Assembly (NCBI GenBank): GCA_947040465.1
Contig: CAMRBO010000010.1
Location: 1 to 13,624, forward strand
Direction: 5' to 3'
Length of the DNA: 13,624 nt
Source of the DNA: an uncultured Mycoplasma sp.
GTDB taxonomy: Bacteria; Bacillota_I; Bacilli_A; Mycoplasmatales; Metamycoplasmataceae
Positions 1 to 8,029 of this stretch are shown in pieces (position 1 is the first letter of the stretch; each line of letters begins with the position of its first letter). Position numbers and translations under genes: made by a program. The notes under the pieces were generated by a model. That model worked only from the letters and a program-made list of their open reading frames with translations, was not told the origin of the DNA and ran no database searches.

Positions 1-22
1 CAGACGTGTGCTCTTCCGATCT
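1..22. other. Illumina adapter remnant at the contig end
   Basis: The first 22 bases match the 3' end of the Illumina TruSeq read-2 adapter and finish in GCTCTTCCGATCT. They are about half G+C, whereas the bases straight after them are almost pure A/T. This is untrimmed library sequence. It marks an assembly end and should not be read as genome. Confidence 0.96.
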
Positions 23-58
23 AAAAATAAATATATTAATATGCAATTTATAAATTTT

Positions 59-2089
59 TTATTTATTGTTATTAAATTTTTCAAATTGAATCTCTCTTTC
101 ATTATAAATATATTTTTGGTTGTGAGAAATTTCGATAAACAATTTATCTTTATGTATTGATTTTATTAATTCTTTTAGTATATAAAATTTTTCTTGGTCA
201 ATATTATCAAATGTTTCATCAAACAATATTAATTCATAATCATTGATTAATAGTGGCAATAATATAATAAATTGTTTTTGTCCTGAAGAAAAATTATCTC
301 CATTATTTAATATTGTATCTTCTATTTTAATTTGGAATATATTGAATATTTCTTGTAATTTATATTTGTTAATATTTTCATGTAATTTATCAATTTTATT
401 TTTTTCATTATTAGTCATATATTGCAAGATAGAAACATTGGGCAAGAAAGTTTTATTTGCACCATAATAAATATTTTTTCTAAGACTTTCTTTGTTGTAT
501 GATGTTGAATTAATGCCATTGATTTTGTACTTTCCTTCACCAACCAAATATGTGGCAATTGTTTTTAGGAATGTTGATTTCCCGCAACCGTTTGGTCCAA
601 TTATTTGAATATTATTTTCAATATTTAATTTTTTAATATTGAATAATTCTTTTCCTAACTCATAAGAAAAAGAAAAGTTTTCAAACATCAATTCAGTTAT
701 TGTATGATTGTCTAATCCCTTCGATGTTTCTTCATCAAAATTAAGAACATAATTTAATAATTCAATATCTTGTCTTACAATCGGTATTTTTAAAATTAGT
801 GATAAAAAACTATCAAGTGGATTAATGAAAAATGAAAATATTGAAATAAATAATATCATATCTCCAACACTTAAAGATAATTTAAATATCTCTTGTGTAG
901 AAACATAAATGATTATAAATGGTATCAAAGTTTTAATTGATTCCATTATTGTTTTGTGAAAAATAGTTAGGTTAAACATTTTAAAATTAATTTTAAAATT
1001 ATATTTTAAAGACCTATCAACATTTTTTTGAAGAAGATTTTTTTGATTAGGTTGTTTAATTTCAATTTGAGAATATATTAAATCAAGCATTTTAGTTGAG
1101 AGATCAAGATTAGAAGTTAATATGCTTTGATTTCTAATGTTAATATTTTTTTGAAAGGTAAAAGATATTAATATCATTAAAATAGATAATACAGCAACAA
1201 TCACGAATACTTTTGGAGATATTAAGATGAGGATTACAGTTGAAAATAAGAATGTGATTATTTCGCTTGAAATTGTAAAAATATAATTGGCTTTAAAGGA
1301 AGAGATGTTTTGAATTGTCCCGATTCTTCTAAGATGATCACTTTTGCTTATTTTTTCTAATTTTGATATATCACAAAAATATAGTTTATCAAAATATGTA
1401 TTTAAGTAAGAATAAGATATTCTATTTTCTATTTTGCGCACAATTAATGTTTTGAAGCTAACTGTGCTAATTTTAATTATTGCAACAAAAACAAATGCCA
1501 ACGTAATATAGTTTAACCCTTCTTTCATTGCATTTGGAATAACGTTGTCTAATATAAGCTTTAAATAAAATGTTGATAAAAACGAGAGAATTAATGAAAT
1601 CAAACTAAGGATAATTGTTAAAATAGTTGTTTTAATATCGGAATAAAATAAGCGTTCCTTTTGTTTCTTTATATTTGATTGATATGAAGTTTTGGTTACT
1701 ACAATAATAATGTTTTGAAATATTTTTTCAAAAGATTTAAATGATAAAATAATTTTCCCCAAAATGGGGTCATAATAATGAATTTTATTATGTTTAATCT
1801 TAATGATGATAATATAGTGAAAAACACCATCTTGATTTATTAGTGAGATTATTGGTTCAGATATTTTTAGTTCTTTAAGTGAATCAAAATCACCTTCAAA
1901 ACTTTCTAATAACAATCCATAATTGTTTCCTAAACTGGATAGTTCCAAGATGTTTAATCCCGCTAGTCCAAAATTAGCACTTTCCTTTAGTTTATTAATA
2001 GGTATTCAATTATCATAATAATATTTATGTAATGATTGAATAACTACTGCCCCGCAGTCAAGAGCATCTTTTTGTAATTTCATTTCCAT
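59..2089 (-). CDS. C39-peptidase ABC exporter (bacteriocin/peptide processing type)
   Basis: This predicted 676-residue protein would cut a leader from a peptide and export it through the membrane. The start is ATG at 2089, since an in-frame TAG lies at 2102-2104. A standard-code reading loses the first 47 residues because W is TGA at 2006-2008. The N-terminal C39 peptidase has Gln6, the DCG motif with Cys12, His91 and Asp107 in YYDP, the expected catalytic set. Hydrophobic segments spread over about residues 155-430 form the ABC membrane domain. The ATPase has Walker A (GPNGCGKST, 498-506), an atypical signature FSSGQ (near 600-604), Walker B ending Asp624-Glu625, and the H-loop His656. The size is slightly short for the family (about 700). 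No peptide with a double-glycine leader is visible nearby, so the cargo is unknown. There is no clear Shine-Dalgarno sequence before the start. Confidence 0.9.
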
Positions 2090-2135
2090 ATCTATATATG
2101 TCTAAAATTCGGGATTTTCCTTGTAAAAAAATAAA

Positions 2136-2164
2136 TTTAATAAAAAATGACTATTTTTATTAAA
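2136..2164 (-). terminator. Hairpin with U-tract upstream of the exporter
   Basis: This is a perfect 11-bp stem (2136-2146 with 2154-2164) and a 7-base loop. On the minus strand it is followed by TTTATTTTTTT. It lies 47 bases before the exporter start. It can act as a second terminator for the ptsHI-tRNA unit or as an attenuator in an exporter leader. The stem is all A/T, so its strength is uncertain. Confidence 0.6.
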
Positions 2165-2194
2165 AGTTAAACACCTTTAATAAAAAAATAAATA

Positions 2195-2224
2195 AAATAC
2201 CAACTGATAAATCAATTGGTATTT
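2195..2224 (-). terminator. Intrinsic terminator after tRNA-Gly
   Basis: The stem AAATACCAA/TTGGTATTT (2195-2203 with 2216-2224, 9 bp) continues after one mismatch with TGA/TCA around a 4-base loop. On the minus strand it is followed by a T-rich tail. It begins 20 bases downstream of the tRNA 3' end, which fits the end of the ptsH-ptsI-tRNA unit. Confidence 0.7.
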
Positions 2225-2244
2225 AGTCAATCTTACGAATGATT

Positions 2245-2318
2245 TGGAGCGAGTGAAGGGAGTCGAACCCTCGTAGTCAGCTTGGAAGGCTGAAGTTCTG
2301 CCATTAAACTACACTCGC
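2245..2318 (-). tRNA. tRNA-Gly (anticodon UCC)
   Basis: The minus strand reads as a full cloverleaf. It has a 7-bp acceptor stem GCGAGTG/CACTCGC (2318-2312 with 2255-2249), a D-arm, an anticodon loop CTTCCAA with anticodon TCC, a T-loop with GGTTCGACTCC, discriminator T and an encoded CCA (2247-2245). The gene sits 23 bases after the ptsI stop with no obvious promoter of its own, so it is probably cut out of the pts transcript. Confidence 0.97.
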
Positions 2319-2341
2319 ATAACAATAAAATAAATTATATA

Positions 2342-4051
2342 TTAAAATTTAAATTTTTTTAAAATTATTTTTACTTGTTCTTCATTATCGGCAAGCAATA
2401 CTTCGTCAACCATTTTTTTAGCTTCTTTTGAATCAATTCTGCTTATGAATTCACGAGCTTGTAAAATTGAAGATGCTGACATTGAAAATTCATCAAGACC
2501 CATTCCGATTAATAAGGGAATCGCTGACATATCACCAGCCATTTCTCCACACATTCCAGCTCATTTACCAGCCTTGTGTGCTCCTTCTATAGTCATTTTA
2601 ATCAACTTTAATATTGATGGGTTAAGAGGTTGATATAAATAAGCAACATTTTCATTCATTCTATCAGATGCCATTGTATATTGCATCAAATCATTAGTAC
2701 CAATTGAAACAAAATCAGCATATTTACAAAAGATTTCTGTATGAACAGCCGCAGAAGGTACTTCCACCATCATCCCTACTTCTATTTCTTTAGAAATATT
2801 AGGATTTTCTTTTAATACATCTTTATATACTTTGTCATAAATTGCTCTTGCTTGTCTAAACTCATCAACAGTTGCAATCATGGGAAACATTATTCCTAAT
2901 TTACCAAATTCTGATGCACGAATTAATGCTCTTAATTGTGTAATGAAGATATCTTGCTTGTCTAAACAAAGTCTAATTGCACGATATCCTAAAAATGGAT
3001 TCATTTCTTCAGGAAACTTAAAATATTTAAGAGTTTTATCTCCACCGATATCTAAAGTTCTAATGATTACTTTTTTACCATTCATTTGTTTTATAACTGA
3101 TGAGTAAGATTCATACTGTTCATCTTCTGTTGGTCAATCAGCACTATCCATATATAAAAATTCACTTCTAAACAATCCGACAGCATCTCCACCATTTTCA
3201 ATAACACCATTTGTATCAATTGGTGATCCTATGTTTCCAGCAAGTTCGACATGCTTTCCATCTTTCGTCAGTGATTTCATATTTTTGAAAGTTTGTAATC
3301 TCATTTTTTCTTCTGTATTTTTTTCTTGTTTTATTGAAAGTTCTTTCAATAATTCCTTTGTAGGGTTGATGAATACTTCCCCAGTATCTCCATTAATAGC
3401 AATGATGTCGCCATCGGTCACATCTTTAGTGATTGTTTTCAAGCCAAGAACCGCAGGAATTTCTAAACTTCTTGCCATGATAGCTGAATGAGAAGTACGT
3501 CCTCCAATATCTGTTGCAAACCCCTTAACAAATTTTTTATTAAGTTGAGATGTTTCCGAAGGTGTTAAGTCATAAGCGACAATAATCACTTCTTCATCAA
3601 TTGAAGTTAAGTCTTGTGTTTTAATTCCTAAAAGGGAATAAATAATTCTTCTAGAAACATCTTTGATATCAGCTGCTCTTTCTTTCATATAAATATCATC
3701 CATATTTTCAAACATAGTTATATAATTTTTTGAAATTGTATCCATAGCATAAGCGGCATCACATTTTTCAGAATTTATCAATGCAACAATTTCATCTTTG
3801 ATTGATGGGTCTGAAGCAACCTGAATATGAGCATCAAAAACAGAAGCTTCTTCGGCCCCCAAGTTTTTTAATGCAATTGATTTTATTTTTTCTATTTCTT
3901 TAATAGCAACACTGATCGCTGCTTCTAAATTTTTGATTTCTTTCGATGGTTCAGAAGTTTTTTTAGCGATGTCAAGTTGAATGTGTTTCAATTCAAACAC
4001 TTTGCCAACAGCTATTCCTTGCGAAGCACTAATTCCTTTGAGTTTGTTCAT
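2342..4051 (-). CDS. ptsI: PTS enzyme I (phosphoenolpyruvate-protein phosphotransferase)
   Basis: This cytoplasmic enzyme takes phosphate from phosphoenolpyruvate and passes it to HPr, starting all PTS sugar uptake. It has 569 residues, the normal length. The HPr-binding/phosphohistidine half has GGRTSHSAIMAR with His188 as the phosphorylated residue. The PEP-binding barrel has GLFRSEFLYMDS, the IRTLDIGGDK region, a GTNDLMQY motif and the active-site Cys501 in GMCGEMAGD. Two in-frame TGA codons stand at conserved Trp sites (before PTEDEQ and in KWAGMCGE), so the gene looks broken under the standard code but is intact. The start ATG at 4051 follows AGAAGGA at good spacing. It lies 74 bases after ptsH on the same strand and is followed by tRNA-Gly. 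Confidence 0.98.
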
Positions 4052-4125
4052 ATATTCCTTCTTTAATTTATGTATTTATATAAGTTATTAATTTTTACAA
4101 TAAAAATTTAAAAAAAATAACCCTT

Positions 4126-4389
4126 TTAGATTAGGTTGTTTTTTTGCATTTCTTCTTTGATTGTTTTGATAGCTTCTTCTTCATCTGCTCCAGTAGCTTC
4201 AATAGTTATTTCTTGTCCGCCTTTAACGCCTAAAGCCATTATGTTCATAATAGATTTTAAGTTCCCTGTTTTACCATTTGAAATTATTTTAATATCAGAT
4301 GTAAATTTTGATGCAATTGTAACCGTTATTGATGCAGGTCTTGCGTGAAGTCCAACCGGATCTATAATTTTAGCTGTAAATGTTGTCAT
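4126..4389 (-). CDS. ptsH: HPr phosphocarrier protein
   Basis: This 87-residue carrier takes phosphate from enzyme I on a histidine and hands it to the sugar-specific EIIA domains. The active site is GLHARPAS with His15. The regulatory serine region (KTGNLKSIMNIMALGV) has Ser46, the site used by HPr kinase in Firmicutes and mollicutes, so phospho-Ser control is possible here although no kinase gene is in the window. The start ATG at 4389 is preceded by AAGGAAAC at suitable spacing, and an extended -10 box lies about 45 bases upstream. It is followed directly by ptsI, the usual partner. Confidence 0.98.
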   Translation of the reverse strand: MTTFTAKIIDPVGLHARPASITVTIASKFTSDIKIISNGKTGNLKSIMNIMALGVKGGQEITIEATGADEEEAIKTIKEEMQKNNLI

Positions 4390-4432
4390 TTTAATGTTTC
4401 CTTTTTTTAAATACTTATTTATTTATAAAACA

Positions 4433-4441
4433 ATTATATCA
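4433..4441 (-). promoter_or_regulatory. Extended -10 promoter of ptsHI
   Basis: The minus strand reads TGATATAAT (a TG-N-TATAAT extended -10), 44 bases before the ptsH start. No convincing -35 hexamer lies 16-18 bases upstream, which is common for extended -10 promoters. Transcription would start near 4426 and give a leader of about 37 bases containing the ptsH ribosome-binding site. Confidence 0.6.
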
Positions 4442-4548
4442 AAATCAACATAATTAGTTCTATTTTATTTATCAAGATTGCATTTAAAAATCATTACCAC
4501 AAAACACTTTCGAACAAAGCTTTAAACAAAAGGTATAATTTATTGTTT

Positions 4549-4598
4549 TGATCATAAAAATAAGTCTACAAATAATGATTTAATATTTTTTATGATCA
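4549..4598 (-). terminator. Stem-loop after the GT80-like gene
   Basis: A perfect 12-bp inverted repeat TGATCATAAAAA/TTTTTATGATCA (4549-4560 with 4587-4598) has a 26-base loop. It begins 11 bases after the stop codon of the GT80-like gene. There is no strong U-tract after it on the minus strand, so it may stabilise the 3' end rather than terminate efficiently. Confidence 0.45.
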
Positions 4599-4608
4599 TT
4601 AATTTTCA

Positions 4609-6198
4609 TTAAATTGAGTTTTCGAAATCTTCCAAAGTAGTTAATTTATCATTTGGAAAAATTTTAGAATCAATTCCATATATTTCAATGATACGATTAT
4701 ATGAAAAAAATGATTCATTATCAATGATTATTTTAGCTATATAATCACTTTGATTAGCTCCATACATTGTTAATACTAGTGTGGAATAAGTTGTAAAAAC
4801 AAATACTTCTTTGTTATTTGCGATATCGGGGGCAAAAACATTTGAAATAGAATAGAATTCAAATGGAATTTCATGGTCTAAAACTTCTATTCAAGATCCA
4901 TCATCTTCGCCATTTGTAATGCGTAAAACCGCCTCACGTAATTTAGATAATATATCACTATCTCTAGGGTGACCCTTAAATCAAACAATGATATTTGAAT
5001 TATTAGGGTGCTCTTGGATTGCTTTTTCTTTAATAGCTAATAAGACTCTTGCATTTGCATCAGCCAAATCTGTTGTTCCCATCTTACCTCCCGCATAGAC
5101 ATAATTGATATTATTGTTCATTTTATCTATATAAAATTGAGGATCAAAACTTTCTTTTATTTTTAAAACACTCATAATATCTTTTTGATTTATTCTGCTT
5201 ATAAAATCATTTAAATTCATATTCAAGGAATTAAATGGAGAGAAAACATCATTTTCATAATCAACAAAGTTAGGATTATCTTTCCCTCTATTTACTTCTG
5301 CTATAAAATCTGTCGTAGGTAAAAAAAACTTTGTTTTACTGATATCATCAAAATCTATTGTTACTAAAGATGTTAAAAATAAAAGAGCATTATTGCCTTG
5401 AATGAATTCTTCCTTTGAAATAGTTCCGTTCTTAACTCTATCTCTTATCTCCTTGGCATTTGTATAATTATTGCTTGTTTTATCATATATGTTATTTGAG
5501 AGTAAAAATTTTTTTTTAATGTCTTGATTAAAGTATTCAACAGAAGAAGTGCCATCTGAAAGAAAATTAATAGAATTTAGTTGTGCCATTTGATGAAATT
5601 CATCATATATTTCAATACGACTTCTTGGTGTTGACAAAAAACCACTATCATAAATTAATAGTTTGCGGAAAAAAGATAGGTCATCAAAATATCCATCAAC
5701 TATTTGATTTGGACCAAATTCTGTATATACTTCTTGTAAAAATTGGCTACCAAATTCATATGTCGTATATTGTTCTAGTAAATCATTCGGAAAAAACTCA
5801 AATTTAACATTAGGGAATTGTTTAAAATAATCGGTATTTAAATTAAGTTTTTCATTAGCAAAAACACGAATGACTTTATTAGGATTTATTTTTAATACTT
5901 CCATCATGTGAGATATAAAGGAAAACTTCGGTATTACTCCATATCCTTCTATTTTGTAAAACAATACTGATTCTGTTTCAGCTTTTTCAATTACGTCTTT
6001 TGTCAAAGCATCATCTTTATATCTATCAACATTATCTAATTCGTCTTCTCTTGTTCAACCTATTTCTTTATTTGTGGTAGATGACAAATCAGCTGTTTGT
6101 TTGACAGAATTTGCAAAAGAATAACTGACTAAAGCAATTGTGGATGTCACAGATAAAACCGAAAAAACAGTCATTAAAATTTTATTCATTTTAACCAT
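4609..6198 (-). CDS. Secreted GT80 (PM0188/PmST1)-like sialyltransferase family protein
   Basis: This 529-residue protein begins with a Sec-type signal peptide (lysines at 3 and 6, a hydrophobic core at about 7-26, possible cleavage after SFA at 29). There is no lipobox cysteine, so it should be secreted or anchored by an uncleaved signal. The rest resembles GT80 bacterial sialyltransferases, which move sialic acid from CMP-sialic acid to sugars. SDGTSSVEY (214-222) lines up with the DDGS.EY motif. WFKGHPR (406-412, His410) matches the KGHP motif. IPFEF and FTTYSTLVL follow, as SFEV and ASSLYF do in PmST1. The first Asp of DDG is Ser here. W406 is TGA, so the last ~125 residues are lost under the standard code. 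The start ATG at 6198 has SD GAGGTGA and overlaps the upstream stop by 8 bases. The family call comes from remembered motifs, and activity is unproven. Confidence 0.72.
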
Positions 6199-6565
6199 TA
6201 GTCACCTCATCATTGTTTTTTAATAATTTTTTAAACATAAACAAGCCAATAAAATTATTTATTAAAAATAATATAATGGCAGCAAAAAAATATTTTTTAT
6301 CATTTTTATCATTTAAAAATACATTGTTGTTAACTATTATTTTCCCCAAAAGAATATAATTTAATGATAATAAAACAAAAAAAACAGAACAACAAATAAT
6401 AAGCAATGGAAATCAGATGTGTTCTTTCAAAGGAGCGAAAAATATTTCAATTGTGAAAAATATAATCAAACCAAACATCAACATTATTGTCCCGGATAAA
6501 TAAATACCCGCATTTATAAAACGATCATATGATTGTTTTATTGTTCTATTATTTTTGTTAATCAT
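6191..6565 (-). CDS. Small multi-pass membrane protein, middle gene of the GT80-like operon
   Basis: This 124-residue protein has a short polar N-terminus (residues 1-15) followed by about four hydrophobic segments. The second pair is separated by a polar loop, NNNVFLNDKNDKKY. I do not recognise a named family. The start ATG at 6565 lies inside the end of the upstream gene (ATGATTAA, 8-base overlap), and its own stop overlaps the GT80-like start in the same way (ATGGTTAA), so the three genes are probably translationally coupled. W is TGA at 6413-6415, which splits it under the standard code. Its layout mirrors that of its upstream neighbour. Its role is unknown, but the coupling suggests it works with the GT80-like protein at the membrane. 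Confidence 0.8.
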
Positions 6566-6911
6566 TAGTTATTTTGTTTTCCTTTTGGTAAATAACTAGA
6601 AAAATTACTCATGATAAAATTGGTATTAATCAAAATATGAATGAAGAAATATAAAAACTAAATTCATTTTCAGGATTTTTAACAAAATTGTTTTTGTTTA
6701 AGATGACTATTGCATATAAAGTAACATTTATAATGAAAAAAATTCCAAAAATTATTGACAAAGAAATAACAGTTGTAATTCAATAAGTTAAAATTGGCTC
6801 CAATAAATATAAAGTCATCCCAGTAATTATTATAGCAAACATTGAAAGAGATAATATTGATAATACAATTCCGATGATCGAATATATTTGAAGCGATTTA
6901 TTTTTAAACAT
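6558..6911 (-). CDS. Small multi-pass membrane protein, first gene of the GT80-like operon
   Basis: This 117-residue protein has about four hydrophobic segments and a charged C-terminus (YQKENKITND). It contains three in-frame TGA Trp codons, so no intact standard-code ORF marks it. The pattern of a short basic N-terminus, two hydrophobic segments, a polar loop (LNKNNFVKNPENEF) and two more segments is the same as in the next gene, which suggests an old duplication. No family is recognised. The start ATG at 6911 has no Shine-Dalgarno sequence. A TATAAT box ends 10 bases before it, so the mRNA is probably leaderless. Confidence 0.75.
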
Positions 6912-6921
6912 AATTATTAAA

Positions 6922-6930
6922 ATTATATCA
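6922..6930 (-). promoter_or_regulatory. Extended -10 promoter giving a nearly leaderless mRNA
   Basis: The minus strand reads TGATATAAT, identical to the ptsH box. The last T of TATAAT is 10 bases before the ATG at 6911, so a start site 6-8 bases downstream leaves a leader of at most a few bases. No -35 is evident. It would drive the three-gene GT80-like operon. Confidence 0.6.
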
Positions 6931-7064
6931 TGTTTAAAGTTTTTTTGTATTTTCAAAAAGTCAAATATTATGGTGAATTAATTTTCTTTAAATGCCAAAC
7001 CACAAATACTTGTTGATTGATTTTCCACAAATAAACATAAATCAAATATCTATTTCGTCAATTA

Positions 7065-7089
7065 AAATTTGAAAATGTCTTTCAAATTT
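7065..7089 (-). terminator. Terminator candidate after pnuC
   Basis: A perfect 10-bp stem AAATTTGAAA/TTTCAAATTT (7065-7074 with 7080-7089) with a 5-base loop lies 54 bases after the pnuC stop. On the minus strand it runs into TTTTAATT-type sequence, a short U-tract. It separates pnuC from the promoter of the GT80-like operon. Confidence 0.5.
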
Positions 7090-7143
7090 ATATTTTCTAT
7101 TTTAATTTTGTTAGATAAACATCAAGAAATTAGAAAGGATTTA

Positions 7144-7938
7144 TTATTTTCTTCATTTAATAATTCCGATAATAGAATTAACGATATATAGACTTCACAT
7201 AACCAAATACAATACGCTGGGTAAATCATTAGGGTCTTTAACGATTAAAGTTATGTATATTCCGACACTCACTATATTTACTGCAAGTCACACGTATCAT
7301 TGTTCTCGATAAAATTTAATCATTAATATCATCCCAAATATCGAAAGTAAAGTAGAGGTAGAGTCAAGTATTGGGCTTTTATCTCCTAAATAATATAAAC
7401 CAAATGACAAACCAATAATAGCAATAATTAGTAATGGCAGAATTATTAATCATTGTTTTAAGGTAAGTTTTTTAGCATCAATATTTTTTTCTGATGATTC
7501 AATATTTATTATGGGTTCTATATTATTAATGCTACCCATTTCTATTATTTGATTCTTGTGTTTTTTTCACAAGAATCAACCCATAATGTTTGTTGGTAAA
7601 TAGTAAAAAAAGTTTAATGCAAAATCACCATAAACAGTTAATAATAATGCAGCAACACTATAAAATAACACATGCAACGTTCCGAAGATAAAGTTAATCC
7701 TTAATTTTCTAGTAGCTAAAAGATTGGACATAACCCCCGTTGTTGTCGCAACAATTGAAATAGAACTGGCGATTAACGCAATTGTGTTATTGACTGTCAA
7801 AAAAATAATTGCAATATTTAAACTTATTAGAATAATTACTTCTACTAACATTAATAAATATAATCACTTGTTTTTAAATATTTCATTTTTAAAATTTTGA
7901 ATTGTTTTGCTGTTTGATTTAATTTGGTTACTGGACAA
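7144..7938 (-). CDS. pnuC: PnuC-family nicotinamide riboside (vitamin) transporter
   Basis: This membrane transporter of about 264 residues is predicted to bring in nicotinamide riboside or a related vitamin for NAD synthesis. PnuC family hallmarks are GTLHVLFYSVAALLLTVYGD, LNFFYYLPTNIMGWF, and EQWYVWLAVNIVSVGIYI near the C-terminus, followed by an LYLVMWSLYIVNSIIG segment. Several Trp residues are TGA. A polar stretch after NIMGWFLWKKHK separates the two membrane halves. The start is uncertain. The first ATG (7851) would cut off a plausible N-terminal stretch. TTG at 7938 is preceded by AAGGGTGGTGAT, but at 12 bases, while in-frame ATT codons at 7941 and 7944 have better spacing. A TATAAT box at 7968-7973 supports a start in this area. 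Confidence 0.85.
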
Positions 7939-7967
7939 AATAATAAATCACCACCCTTGGTTAAAAT

Positions 7968-7973
7968 ATTATA
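7968..7973 (-). promoter_or_regulatory. -10 box of pnuC
   Basis: TATAAT on the minus strand is 29 bases before the TTG at 7938. The predicted leader of about 22 bases holds the strong ribosome-binding site AAGGGTGGTGAT. No good -35 is seen. Confidence 0.45.
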
Positions 7974-8005
7974 CTTTTTTATGTTAATATATATTAGATT
8001 TTTTA

Positions 8006-8028
8006 TTCATTTATTTTGGATAAATGAA
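8006..8028 (-). terminator. Stem-loop at the 3' end of the DUF1600/Pr6Pr-like gene
   Basis: TTCATTTAT/ATAAATGAA (8006-8014 with 8020-8028) forms a perfect 9-bp stem with a 5-base loop, directly after the stop codon at 8030-8032. There is no U-tract after it on the minus strand, so it may be a 3'-end stabiliser rather than a true terminator. Confidence 0.4.
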
Positions 8029-8029
8029 A

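Noticed and set aside
2342..4051. Enzyme I looks like three separate genes or a pseudogene
   Set aside because: The breaks are in-frame TGA codons at conserved Trp positions, the frame is constant, and all catalytic motifs are present. It is one intact gene under code 4.
4533..4598. Small plus-strand RNA starting from TATAAT at 4535-4540 and ending at the 12-bp stem
   Set aside because: There is no -35 or extended -10, and the stem lacks a U-tract on the plus strand. The stem is better explained as the 3' stem-loop of the GT80-like gene.
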